A stretch of 8,074 bases of DNA, from positions 1-8,074 of the forward strand of contig JBCBJX010000119.1 of the NCBI GenBank assembly GCA_038522735.1. The letters are read 5' to 3'. The notes below the pieces were generated by a model. It saw only the letters and a list, made by a program, of their open reading frames with translations. It had not been told where the DNA came from and made no database searches. The translations under genes were made by a program, and so were the position numbers. This document shows positions 1 through 6,514 of this stretch, one piece after another (positions within the stretch are counted from its first letter, which is position 1; each line of letters begins with the position of its first letter). The stretch comes from JBCBJX01 sp038522735. GTDB lineage: Bacteria > Pseudomonadota > Alphaproteobacteria > Caulobacterales > Parvularculaceae.

Positions 1-221
1 CGCCGTCTGGGACGGGCGGATCGTCTCCGACGCCGCGATTTCCAGCCGGATCAAGTCGGCCCGGCAGGCGCTCGGAGACGTCGGCGATAAAGCGGAAGCC
101 TTTTCCGTGCACCGTCTTGATGACCGCCTGCGCCCGTCCGTCGTCTCCGAGCGCCTGCCGGGCCGACTTGATCCGGCTGGAAATCGCGGCGTCGGAGACG
201 ATCCGCCCGTCCCAGACGGCG
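1..221. repeat. 80-bp perfect inverted repeat at the window edge (1-80 / 142-221)
   Basis: Bases 1-80 are the exact reverse complement of 142-221, leaving a 61-base spacer (81-141). Pairing stops sharply at 81/141. The 142-221 arm encodes, on the minus strand, the recognition-helix part of a winged-helix domain in its proper gene context. The 1-80 arm repeats the same coding sequence backwards, at the point where the gene should continue past the domain. An 80-bp perfect palindrome built from conserved coding sequence and touching the window edge is most simply a foldback chimera at a contig end, as produced by amplification or misassembly. A real inversion-duplication is possible but less likely. 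Confidence 0.9.
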
Positions 222-376
222 TCGATGATATCGTCGCGCGACACGACCCTGGCGCGCTTCTCGATCAGGTAGACGATGAGGTCGAAGACCTGAGGTTCGA
301 CCCGGACCGCTTCGCCACCGCGACGCAGTTCGCGCGCCGCAGCGTCGAGCTCGAAGTCGCCGAAACAAACCCGCAT
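1..376 (-). CDS. OmpR/CadC-type winged-helix transcriptional regulator, N-terminal part only
   Basis: The gene starts at ATG 376-374, behind a strong GGAGG ribosome site four bases upstream, and is open at the window edge (125 codons visible). Residues 1-100 form an OmpR/PhoB-type winged-helix DNA-binding domain: an N-terminal strand beginning MRVCFGDFELD, the VEPQVFDLIVYLIE helix, VVSRDDIIDAVWDG, the recognition helix around DAAISSRIKSARQALGDDG, and the wing HGKGFRFIADV. The domain lies at the very N-terminus, so this is not a receiver-first response regulator. Such proteins usually continue into a membrane, TPR or ATPase-like sensor part. Residues from about 101 onward are antisense of the 80-bp inverted repeat and probably not genuine, so the C-terminal half is unknown. 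It is divergent from the mddA-like gene and could regulate it, but that is inference. Confidence 0.8.
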   Translation of the reverse strand, partial: MRVCFGDFELDAAARELRRGGEAVRVEPQVFDLIVYLIEKRARVVSRDDIIDAVWDGRIVSDAAISSRIKSARQALGDDGRAQAVIKTVHGKGFRFIADVSERLPGRLDPAGNRGVGDDPPVPDG

Positions 377-523
377 TTCGCCTCCACATCGGCAATCTGC
401 GGGAAAACACCGGATTTCTTCAAGCCTTCTCCAAGGGCCCTGCAAGCGGGCTCGACCGCTCTCCGGCATGGACGGCTTCGAGCCGAGGGCGGGCAGACGC
501 CGTCAATTCCTGGAGAGAGATCT

Positions 524-1315
524 ATGACTGAACCGAAGAAACCGAGCCTGCTGTCGCGCACGCTTCTCTTTGCATACGGCGTGCTGAGCTACGCCGTCTT
601 CCTCGGCGTTTTCCTTTACGCCGTCGCGTTCCTTGGAAATTTCTACATTCCGCGCTCGATCGACGCTGACCCGACAGGCGCGACCTGGCGCGCCGTCGTC
701 GTCGATACAGGATTGCTCGCCCTGTTCGCCGTTCAGCACAGCGTGATGGCCCGACCTGCGTTCAAGCGCTGGTGGACGCGGTTCGTGCCGCCGGCCGCGG
801 AGCGGAGCACGTACGTTCTGTTTTCAAACCTGGCGATGATCGCGCTGTTCGTCTTCTGGCGGCCGATCGGCGGCGTCGTCTGGGACGTGAGCACGATTCC
901 GGAGCGCTCGATCATCTACGCGTTCTACTTTCTCGGCTGGGGCGTGCTCTTCTATGCGACCTGCCTCATCAATCACTTCGATCTTTTCGGCCTGCGGCAG
1001 ATCTGGATGCACCTCCGCGGGCTGCCGGAGACGCGGCCGGAGTTTCGGACGCCTGGCCTCTACAAGCTCGTCCGTCATCCAATCTATCTCGGCTGGCTGA
1101 TGATCTTCTGGTTCACGCCGACGATGACCGTCGCCCACCTTCTCTTCGCTGTCGCGACGACCGCATACATCTTTGTCGGCATCCGGTTTGAGGAGAAAGA
1201 TCTCGTTGATGAACTCGGGGAGGACTACGAGAACTACCGCAAACGCGTACGAATGATCACGCCTTTTCCGAAGGGGGAGCGGCCTAGCAAGGCTGCGGCG
1301 ACCCCGGCACGGTGA
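524..1315 (+). CDS. mddA: Methanethiol S-methyltransferase-like membrane methyltransferase (MddA/NnrU/ICMT superfamily)
   Basis: Predicted integral membrane methyltransferase of 263 residues that would methylate methanethiol to dimethyl sulfide using S-adenosylmethionine. Hydrophobic segments lie at about 13-38, 57-76, 99-116, 128-150 and 186-218. Family signatures are GNFYIPRSID (38-47), LFAVQHSVMARPAFKRWW (67-84), INHFDLFGLRQIW (149-161), LVRHPIYLGWL (182-192) and a C-terminal FEEKDL...GEDYENYR block (222-239). The RHP and FEE motifs are the cofactor-binding core shared with isoprenylcysteine methyltransferases. Whole-length resemblance, including the HSVMARPAFKRWW block, favours MddA over other superfamily members; substrate identity is inferred. 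The open frame extends upstream to 107, but the start at 524 is chosen because GGAGAG lies about seven bases before it and the family N-terminus begins here. The upstream extension is the antisense of the regulator gene. Confidence 0.82.
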   Translation: MTEPKKPSLLSRTLLFAYGVLSYAVFLGVFLYAVAFLGNFYIPRSIDADPTGATWRAVVVDTGLLALFAVQHSVMARPAFKRWWTRFVPPAAERSTYVLFSNLAMIALFVFWRPIGGVVWDVSTIPERSIIYAFYFLGWGVLFYATCLINHFDLFGLRQIWMHLRGLPETRPEFRTPGLYKLVRHPIYLGWLMIFWFTPTMTVAHLLFAVATTAYIFVGIRFEEKDLVDELGEDYENYRKRVRMITPFPKGERPSKAAATPAR

Positions 1316-1325
1316 GAGGTGCATG

Positions 1326-1369
1326 CGCTCCCCTCAGGTTCGTCCCGCACGGCGATCCTGAGGGGGGCG
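1326..1369. terminator. Hairpin between convergent genes, possible bidirectional terminator
   Basis: A 13-bp stem (1326-1338 with 1357-1369, one G:T pair) encloses an 18-base loop. It lies between the stop of the mddA-like gene (1315) and the stop of the convergent coiled-coil gene (1371-1373). Neither side has a clear T-tract, so it may act as a factor-assisted terminator or simply be a dispersed palindrome. The CTCAGG/CCTGAG arms resemble the repeat at 8037-8073. Confidence 0.45.
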
Positions 1370-1370
1370 T

Positions 1371-3215
1371 TCAGGCGAAGTACCCGACGCTCGATCCCAG
1401 CAGCATGTAAACCCGTCCGAACGCGGAGTTGAGGAACGCTTCGAGCGCCTGCTCGGCCTCTTCGCGTCCGGCGGCGAGTTCGAGGAGCGTGTCGAAGTCT
1501 TCGAGATAGCGCCTAACGACGAGGGCGAAGGAGTTATCCCGTTCGGCGAGATCGCGGGCGTGGGCTTTCAGCTCCGCTTCGCCTTCTGAAAGGAGCCGCA
1601 CGGCGAAGACGTCGCGCTGACCGCCTTCATAACGCTTGATGGCCTCCTTCGGCGGCGCGCCGTTGAGGCGCTTGTCCATCTCATAGGTCGCCCGTTCGAG
1701 CGCTCGGCGCTTGCGGCGGGCGCTGTCTCCCGCCGGCTCCTTGCGTTTTGCGGCGGGTTTCGGCTCGTCGACCGCGGCGAGGATTTCCCGCCAGGATTTG
1801 TCTTTGGGCGGCGTTTCGGCGTCCGCTTCTTCAATGTTCGCGCGCGCCGCCTTGCGGCGGCGTTCGGCGAGTTCGCGGGCGAGTTCGTCGAGCCGGTCGG
1901 AGGTCTGGGGCGGCAGCACCGGCCCGCTCTCTGAGGCTCGTTCCTGACCGATGCGGGAGAGATCGCGCCGGAGGGCGGCGCGCATGGCGTCCGACGGACG
2001 CTCTTTCACCGGCGCTTTCTCATCGATCGGGTCGGTGAGGGGGAGGGGGCGCGAGCCATCGGCCTCAAGCATTTCTGAAAGGTCGGACTCGCCGGCCGGC
2101 TCCGGCGCGCGGCGCTTCGTTTCGTCCGCCGCTTTCGCCTGCCGGTCGATATCGGCGGCGTGGGCGGCGATCTCGTCGGCGAGGCGCTCCGCACGCGAAC
2201 GTTGCTCGTCGATGAGCGACTGGAGGCGCGCGCTTTCATCGCCGAGGGCCCGCCGCGCGTCGCTCACGCGCTTGTTCTGGGCGTCGAGCTGGGACGCGAC
2301 CGCCTCTGCGTTTTCGGCGGCGGCCTTGGACGTCTCCTGCAGTTTCTCCGACTGGCTTCCCATCGCATCGGTCAGCGCGGTGAAGCTTCGGAGCGCGGTT
2401 CCGGCGACCTCTTCGAGCCGCTTGATCCGCGCGTCCATATCGGTTTCGGCGGAGGCGATGTCCGCATCCGACAGCGCGGCCGCTTCGCGTGCGACGCGCG
2501 CCTTGTCCGCGATTGCGGCGGCGAAGCTGTCCGCTTGAGCGTTCATGGTCTCGGTCAGCTGCATGAGACGGTCGCGTTCGGCCGCGATCTTGTCGACCGC
2601 GCCGCCGGATGTCGTATCGAGGGCCTGGCTCGCCTCGTCGATGGCGCCGACCTGCTGGCGGATCATCCGTTCAACGTCGGCGAGCCGGCCGAGGGCGGCG
2701 TCGATGTTCTGGTTGAGCGCCGCGACGTCGCTGGTCATGGCGCTCACCGCCGCCCGCGCCGCCGGATCGACCATCGCGGCCTGGGCGAGGGGAGCGGGCG
2801 CCCGCGACAGGCGCTCCGCCGCGTCGGCGACTTCCACGGCGACATTCACGGTCCGGAAGAAATGGCGAAGCGCGAAGCCAGCAAGAAGAAACGTTCCGGA
2901 GAGGAGGACGGCCAAGGCGAGCCCGCTGCCGAAACCGCCTTCGGGGCGCCAGCCGTCGAGGCCGCCGCGCACAGCCCAGTGGGTCGCCATTTCCGTGGTC
3001 AGCCAGACGACGGGAAGCGTGATCGCAAGCCCCGCCAGCACGAGGAACGCCGCCCAGACGATGCGTGCAGCGCGCTCGTTCTCGCGGCGCTGCTTCGCGC
3101 GCCAACCATAGGGCGGTCGCGGATCGTCGTCCTCGGCGAGCTCAACCACCCCGGTCACCCTGAGAGGGTGGGACTCGGTGACGTCAAGCGTGGAGAGCCG
3201 TGAATCTTCTGGCAT
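1371..3215 (-). CDS. Membrane-anchored coiled-coil protein, possibly TipN-like polarity factor
   Basis: Predicted protein of 614 residues. An acidic and basic cytoplasmic N-terminus (1-50) is followed by two membrane segments (about 51-73 and 96-118). A long Ala/Glu/Arg/Asp-rich coiled-coil region follows (about 120-365), then a charged, proline-containing linker (366-500) with a SWREILAAVD patch (474-483). The C-terminal helical domain (about 500-614) ends in RRYLEDFDTLLEL and FGRVYMLLGSSVGYFA. Two N-terminal membrane segments, a long coiled coil and this type of C-terminal helix recall TipN, the birth-scar polarity protein of Caulobacter, although TipN is longer. The match is from memory and tentative; another envelope-associated coiled-coil scaffold is possible. 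The start at 3215 has AGAGGG seven bases upstream. A TTG at 3308 would extend the frame, but it would overlap most of the divergent promoter region and lacks a convincing ribosome site. Confidence 0.72.
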   Translation of the reverse strand: MPEDSRLSTLDVTESHPLRVTGVVELAEDDDPRPPYGWRAKQRRENERAARIVWAAFLVLAGLAITLPVVWLTTEMATHWAVRGGLDGWRPEGGFGSGLALAVLLSGTFLLAGFALRHFFRTVNVAVEVADAAERLSRAPAPLAQAAMVDPAARAAVSAMTSDVAALNQNIDAALGRLADVERMIRQQVGAIDEASQALDTTSGGAVDKIAAERDRLMQLTETMNAQADSFAAAIADKARVAREAAALSDADIASAETDMDARIKRLEEVAGTALRSFTALTDAMGSQSEKLQETSKAAAENAEAVASQLDAQNKRVSDARRALGDESARLQSLIDEQRSRAERLADEIAAHAADIDRQAKAADETKRRAPEPAGESDLSEMLEADGSRPLPLTDPIDEKAPVKERPSDAMRAALRRDLSRIGQERASESGPVLPPQTSDRLDELARELAERRRKAARANIEEADAETPPKDKSWREILAAVDEPKPAAKRKEPAGDSARRKRRALERATYEMDKRLNGAPPKEAIKRYEGGQRDVFAVRLLSEGEAELKAHARDLAERDNSFALVVRRYLEDFDTLLELAAGREEAEQALEAFLNSAFGRVYMLLGSSVGYFA

Positions 3216-3325
3216 ATTCGGCCCTCTTAGCCCGTTCGTCCGCTTGACGACAGTCTGAACGGCGGACTTCGCGCGCCCGGCGATTTCCCCTAAGGTCCGG
3301 CCGCACAAGAAGGGGACGCAACGAA
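3216..3325. promoter_or_regulatory. Divergent intergenic promoter region
   Basis: This 110-bp gap separates the starts of the leftward coiled-coil gene and the rightward DUF4197-channel pair, so it should contain promoters for both. A TTGACG at 3244-3249 is a possible rightward -35 element, but no convincing -10 follows at the normal spacing. AAGGGG at 3311-3316 is the rightward ribosome site, about ten bases before the ATG. No operator-like palindrome was seen. Confidence 0.4.
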
Positions 3326-4066
3326 ATGACCGAACGTTCGACGATCAGTCGCCGCGCCGCGGTGCTTGGAGGCCTCGGCTTCGGCGGAACGGCCCTCGCC
3401 GGCTGCACGGCCGACGAGCTGGCGGCGGGGCTGGAGCTCCTCGGCTCGACGGGCCTCACCCAGACTGAGGCGGCCTCGGGCGTGAAAGAGGCTTTGCGCG
3501 TCGGGACGGGCGCTGCGGTCTCGCGCCTTTCCGCCGCCGGCGGCTATCTCGCCGATCCGAGCGTGCGCATCCCGCTGCCCTCGAAACTGCAGACCGCCCG
3601 GAACTCTCTTTCCGCGATCGGGCTCGCCTCGATCATCGACGACGTCGAGGTGAAGATGAACCGCGCCGCCGAGGCCGCCGCCCCGCAGGCGAAGACGATC
3701 TTCGGCAATGCGATTTCCGCACTCACCATTCAGGACGCTCTGGAGATCGTGCGCGGCCCGAATGACGCCGCGACGCGGTACTTCCAGCGGACGATGACGC
3801 CGGACCTCGTCTCGGTCTTCACGCCCCCCATGCGCGACCAGTTGAACAGGACCGGCGCGATCGCCGCCTTCGACCGTCTCGTCGCGCGGGTGAACGCGAT
3901 CCCGCTCGCCCCGCAGATCGGCGAAACCGTCAAATCGGATCTCGTCGCCCACGGCGTCGACGAAGCGCTCGGCGGCATGTTTTTCTATGTCGGCCAGGAA
4001 GAAGAGAAGATCCGGGCGAACCCGGCGGCCTATTCCTCCGCCATTCTGCGACGGGTCTTCAGCTGA
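3326..4066 (+). CDS. DUF4197 family protein with Tat-like signal and lipobox
   Basis: Predicted exported lipoprotein of 246 residues. The N-terminus has twin arginines (R9-R10, SRRAAVLGG), a short hydrophobic stretch and a lipobox LAGC with the acceptor Cys at residue 27. The Thr at the +2 position suggests no inner-membrane retention signal. From about residue 45 the chain matches DUF4197: an SGVKEALRVGTGAAVSRL helix, GGYLADPSVRIPLP (72-85), a VEVKMNRAAEAAAPQAK helix, TIQDALEIVRGPNDAATRYFQ, and a C-terminal GMFFYVGQEEEKIRANP helix. DUF4197 has no assigned biochemical role; members are all-helical periplasmic proteins. The stop is two bases before the GTG of the channel gene, so the two are probably co-transcribed and translationally coupled. 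Confidence 0.88.
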   Translation: MTERSTISRRAAVLGGLGFGGTALAGCTADELAAGLELLGSTGLTQTEAASGVKEALRVGTGAAVSRLSAAGGYLADPSVRIPLPSKLQTARNSLSAIGLASIIDDVEVKMNRAAEAAAPQAKTIFGNAISALTIQDALEIVRGPNDAATRYFQRTMTPDLVSVFTPPMRDQLNRTGAIAAFDRLVARVNAIPLAPQIGETVKSDLVAHGVDEALGGMFFYVGQEEEKIRANPAAYSSAILRRVFS

Positions 4067-4068
4067 GG

Positions 4069-4890
4069 GTGGGGCGGGACGAGACTGATTCCGGCCCGCC
4101 GCCGGGCCCGCGCGCCCGGCTCTTAGAGTTCGTGAAGTCGGGCGGCTTTCAGAACGCCGTCCTGACGCTCATCCTTCTGAACGCCGTCATTCTGGGGCTT
4201 GAGACGTGGCCCCCCGCCGCACGCCACATCAAGAGCCAGCTCATGTGGCTCGACCACGCGATCCTCGCCGCTTTCGCCGTGGAGATCGGGCTGCGCGTCG
4301 CCGCGGAGGGCTGGCGGTTTTTTCGCGGCGGCTGGAACCTTTTCGATTTCTCCGTCGTCCTCGTTTCCGCCCTCTCTATCACTTCCGGCCTCGCCGCCCT
4401 GCGCGCGCTGCGCGTCCTGCGGCTCCTTCGGATCATCTCGATATTCCCGCGTATGAGGGTTGTCGTCTCGGCACTGATCAACGCTATTCCCGGCATCCTC
4501 TCCGTCGGCGTCGTCGTGCTGTTGGTCGTCTATGTTTTCGCAGTGATCGCGGCCAATCTTTATGGCCCGATGCATGGGGAGTATTTCGGGGACATCTTTT
4601 CGGCTATGTACACGCTCTTCCAGATCATGACGATGGAGGGCTGGGTTGATATCGCCGCCGAGGTGCGGGAGACCCATCCGAATTCGTGGCTCTTCTTCGT
4701 TTCTTTCCTCCTTGTTGGAACGTTCACCATGCTGAACCTTTTCGTCGCCATCGTCGTTCGTGTGGTGGAGGAGGACTCAGAAGAACTGGAGGAAGAGATC
4801 CAGAAGGAGCACGCGGCGACGATGGCTGCGATCGCAGCGCTGAGAGCGGACGTCGCGTCGCTTCGCGACGAGTTGCGCGAGCATCGCTGA
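4069..4890 (+). CDS. Bacterial one-domain voltage-gated cation channel (NaChBac family) with CavMr-like filter
   Basis: Predicted six-segment channel of 273 residues that would assemble as a tetramer in the inner membrane. Segments: S1 about 28-46; S2 57-79, with acidic E72; S3 89-105, with the conserved GGWNLFDF motif (N90, D93); S4 107-126, with gating arginines R112, R115, R118 and R121 at every third position; S5 133-164; pore helix and filter 176-194; S6 206-232, with MLNLFVAIVV. The cytoplasmic tail (233-273) is acidic and then a short coiled coil, as in NaChBac relatives. The filter reads T188-M-E-G-W-V-D194 instead of the sodium-channel TLESWSM. CavMr of Meiothermus ruber has TLEGWVD and is calcium selective, so calcium permeation is plausible here. 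The start is a GTG two bases after the upstream stop; a GTG at 4132 is an alternative. Confidence 0.92.
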   Translation: MGRDETDSGPPPGPRARLLEFVKSGGFQNAVLTLILLNAVILGLETWPPAARHIKSQLMWLDHAILAAFAVEIGLRVAAEGWRFFRGGWNLFDFSVVLVSALSITSGLAALRALRVLRLLRIISIFPRMRVVVSALINAIPGILSVGVVVLLVVYVFAVIAANLYGPMHGEYFGDIFSAMYTLFQIMTMEGWVDIAAEVRETHPNSWLFFVSFLLVGTFTMLNLFVAIVVRVVEEDSEELEEEIQKEHAATMAAIAALRADVASLRDELREHR

Positions 4891-4955
4891 CTTCAGCGAC
4901 TTCCCCGGGCTTGAATGCGAGATCCATATGGTCGAAGCGACAGTTTATGCGCTGA

Positions 4956-6053
4956 TCATTTCAGTAAAGCTGCAGCGTGCTCGCCGATCGCGAGCGACGC
5001 CGTGAGCCCCGGGCTTTCGACGCCGAACATCGCCACCAACCCCGCCATGCCGTGGGCTTCCCGCCCGTCGATCCGCCAGTCCGGCTGCGGCTCGCCGGGG
5101 CCGTGGAGTTTGGGGCGGACGCCCGCATAATCCGGGATGAGCGCGCCGCGAGACAGCGCCGGCCAGAAGCGGCGGATCGTGTCGTAGAAGGACGCTGCGC
5201 GCGCCTCGGGCACGGAGTAATCTTCGCGATCCACGAATTCGAGATCCGGCCCGAAGATCGCCCGGCCGCCCATGTCTTTTCGGTAGTGCGTGCCGAGGGC
5301 GCCGGGGATGGGCGGCGGATAAATGAGGTGCTCGAAGGGCGCTTTCCCCGTCAGTGAGAAGTAATGGCCCTTTCCGTAGCGCAGCGTCGGAATCGCATGC
5401 GACGGAAAGCCGTCGATCTGAGCGGCGGCCGCCTGCGCGCCGAGCCCGGCCGTGAGGATGAAGCGGGGCGTCGTCACCGTCGTCGGCTCCGCGCCGCCGA
5501 CGTGCACGGACCATCCGCCTGCGATGGGGGCTGCGCCTTCAAACGGGCTTGAAAGAACGACGGCGCCGCCCGCGTCTTCAATCTCGCCCTGCAGCGCCAG
5601 CATATAGGCGTGGCTGTCGAAGACGCCGCTTTCCGGGGAGAGGAGGGCGGCGGTCGCCTTCAACTCCGGCTCCAGCGCCCGCACTTCCGCTCCGGTCAGC
5701 ATGGCCATGCCTTCGACGCTGTTCGTCTCCGCCTGCTTGAGGATCGCTTCAAGGCGCGGCTCCTCGGCGGCCTCTGTCGCGACGACCAGCTTGCCGCACT
5801 TTCTGTACGGAACGCCGCGTTCGTCGCAGTAGGCGTAAAGGGCGCGCCGCCCCTCGACGCAGAGGCGCGCCTTTAACGACCCGGTCCGATAGTAAAGCCC
5901 GGCGTGGACGACCTCGGAATTGCGGGACGAGACGCCCTGGCCGATCGCCGCCTCGCGCTCCAGCACGATAGGGACAAGCCCGCGCCGGGCGAGGGCGCGG
6001 GCCGCGGCGAGGCCGACGGCGCCGGCCCCGACGACGATCGCATCGACGTCCAA
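4956..6053 (-). CDS. FAD-dependent oxidoreductase, L-2-hydroxyglutarate oxidase-like
   Basis: Predicted flavoprotein of 365 residues in the D-amino-acid-oxidase-like fold. The N-terminus carries the Rossmann dinucleotide motif G9-A-G11-A-V-G14, with an acidic residue at the end of the second strand (E32). SSRNSEVVHAGLYY (42-55) and the C-terminal block around MFGVESPGLTASLAIGEH (343-360) match the LhgO/L2HGDH group, whose members oxidise L-2-hydroxyglutarate to 2-oxoglutarate and pass electrons to the membrane quinone pool. PDYAGVRPKLHGPGE, preceding the C-terminal block, is also typical. Substrate is inferred; other 2-hydroxyacids are possible. The start appears to be TTG at 6053. No ATG or GTG exists in frame before the upstream stop at 6096-6098, and the glycine motif begins only nine codons in. 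The ribosome site is weak, and the start lies four bases after the stop of the UPF0145 gene, so coupled translation is likely. Confidence 0.85.
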   Translation of the reverse strand: MDVDAIVVGAGAVGLAAARALARRGLVPIVLEREAAIGQGVSSRNSEVVHAGLYYRTGSLKARLCVEGRRALYAYCDERGVPYRKCGKLVVATEAAEEPRLEAILKQAETNSVEGMAMLTGAEVRALEPELKATAALLSPESGVFDSHAYMLALQGEIEDAGGAVVLSSPFEGAAPIAGGWSVHVGGAEPTTVTTPRFILTAGLGAQAAAAQIDGFPSHAIPTLRYGKGHYFSLTGKAPFEHLIYPPPIPGALGTHYRKDMGGRAIFGPDLEFVDREDYSVPEARAASFYDTIRRFWPALSRGALIPDYAGVRPKLHGPGEPQPDWRIDGREAHGMAGLVAMFGVESPGLTASLAIGEHAAALLK

Positions 6054-6057
6054 AGGC

Positions 6058-6375
6058 CTAGAGGGAGACCGCCGTGCCGGAGACCGACACGAGCATCATG
6101 GAGCCCTGTTCTCCGATCACCTCGTAATCGATATCGACGCCGACGATCGCGTTTGCGCCGAGTTTCGCTGCTTCCTGCCCCATCTCTTCAAAGGCGATCT
6201 CCCGCGCTTCGCGGATCGACTTCTCATAGGAGCCCGAGCGCCCGCCGATGACGTCCCGGATCCCTGCGAAGAGATCGCGAAAGATATTCGCGCCGATGAT
6301 CGCCTCGCCGACGACGACGCCGTGGTGCTCGCGAACGGGGCGGCCTTCAATGGCCGGGGTGGTGCTGATGATCAT
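6058..6375 (-). CDS. UPF0145 / YbjQ family protein
   Basis: Predicted small cytoplasmic protein of 105 residues, the normal YbjQ length. Features are the N-terminal MIISTTPAIEGRPV, then EHHGVVVGEAIIGANIFRDL, the variable GGRSGSYEKSIREAREIAFEEM helix, and the conserved LGANAIVGVDIDYEVI segment followed by a final strand. Relatives form ring-like oligomers and have been called heavy-metal-binding-like, but the function is not established. The start at 6375 is favoured over the longer frame to 6483. It has GGAGAGAG about seven bases upstream and matches the family N-terminus, whereas the extension translates the palindromes behind the lyase gene. It is probably co-transcribed with the flavoprotein gene that follows after four bases. 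Confidence 0.9.
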   Translation of the reverse strand: MIISTTPAIEGRPVREHHGVVVGEAIIGANIFRDLFAGIRDVIGGRSGSYEKSIREAREIAFEEMGQEAAKLGANAIVGVDIDYEVIGEQGSMMLVSVSGTAVSL

Positions 6376-6435
6376 GGGTTTCTCTCTCCAATCTTCCCTA
6401 GCGCGCATATAGGGCGCGGCGCCCGCGGCTCTAGG

Positions 6436-6453
6436 TCCCCGCCTTCGCGGGGA
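6436..6453. repeat. REP-like short palindrome
   Basis: A perfect 7-bp stem with a CTTC loop (TCCCCGC-CTTC-GCGGGGA). The sequence resembles dispersed REP-type palindromes that are common in alphaproteobacterial intergenic spaces. It lies between the lyase stop and the UPF0145 start. A terminator role is possible but there is no T-tract. Confidence 0.5.
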
Positions 6454-6471
6454 TGGGCGGAACTCATGTTT

Positions 6472-6505
6472 TTGCATTCCCACGGGTCAAGCCGTGGGAA
6501 TGCAA
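6472..6505. terminator. Perfect 14-bp hairpin behind the HMG-CoA lyase gene
   Basis: Arms 6472-6485 and 6492-6505 are exact reverse complements, with a 6-base loop. The hairpin starts nine bases beyond the lyase stop (6515-6517, leftward). In the direction of lyase transcription it is followed by A residues rather than T residues, so it is not a textbook intrinsic terminator. It may protect the 3' end, act with Rho, or be a REP-type element; the GGGTCAAGCC centre is typical of dispersed palindromes. Confidence 0.5.
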
Positions 6506-6514
6506 GAGTGGAGG

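Noticed and set aside
107..523. N-terminal extension of the methyltransferase frame (139 extra codons).
   Set aside because: It is antisense to the winged-helix gene and passes through the inverted repeat. The family N-terminus and a good ribosome site are at 524.
2160..3203. Long rightward open frame (347 codons) opposite the coiled-coil gene, plus others at 1951-2538 and 2545-3111.
   Set aside because: Shadow frames caused by high GC content. They are rich in Arg, Ser and Ala with no family motifs, while the opposite strand has a coherent membrane and coiled-coil protein.
3216..3308. TTG start at 3308 for the coiled-coil protein.
   Set aside because: It would consume the divergent promoter region and lacks a ribosome site. 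The ATG at 3215 has AGAGGG at good spacing.
4884..4899. Perfect 7-bp inverted repeat with a 2-base centre over the channel stop codon, as a terminator.
   Set aside because: The loop is too tight for an ordinary terminator hairpin and no T-tract follows. It could be chance in GC-rich DNA.
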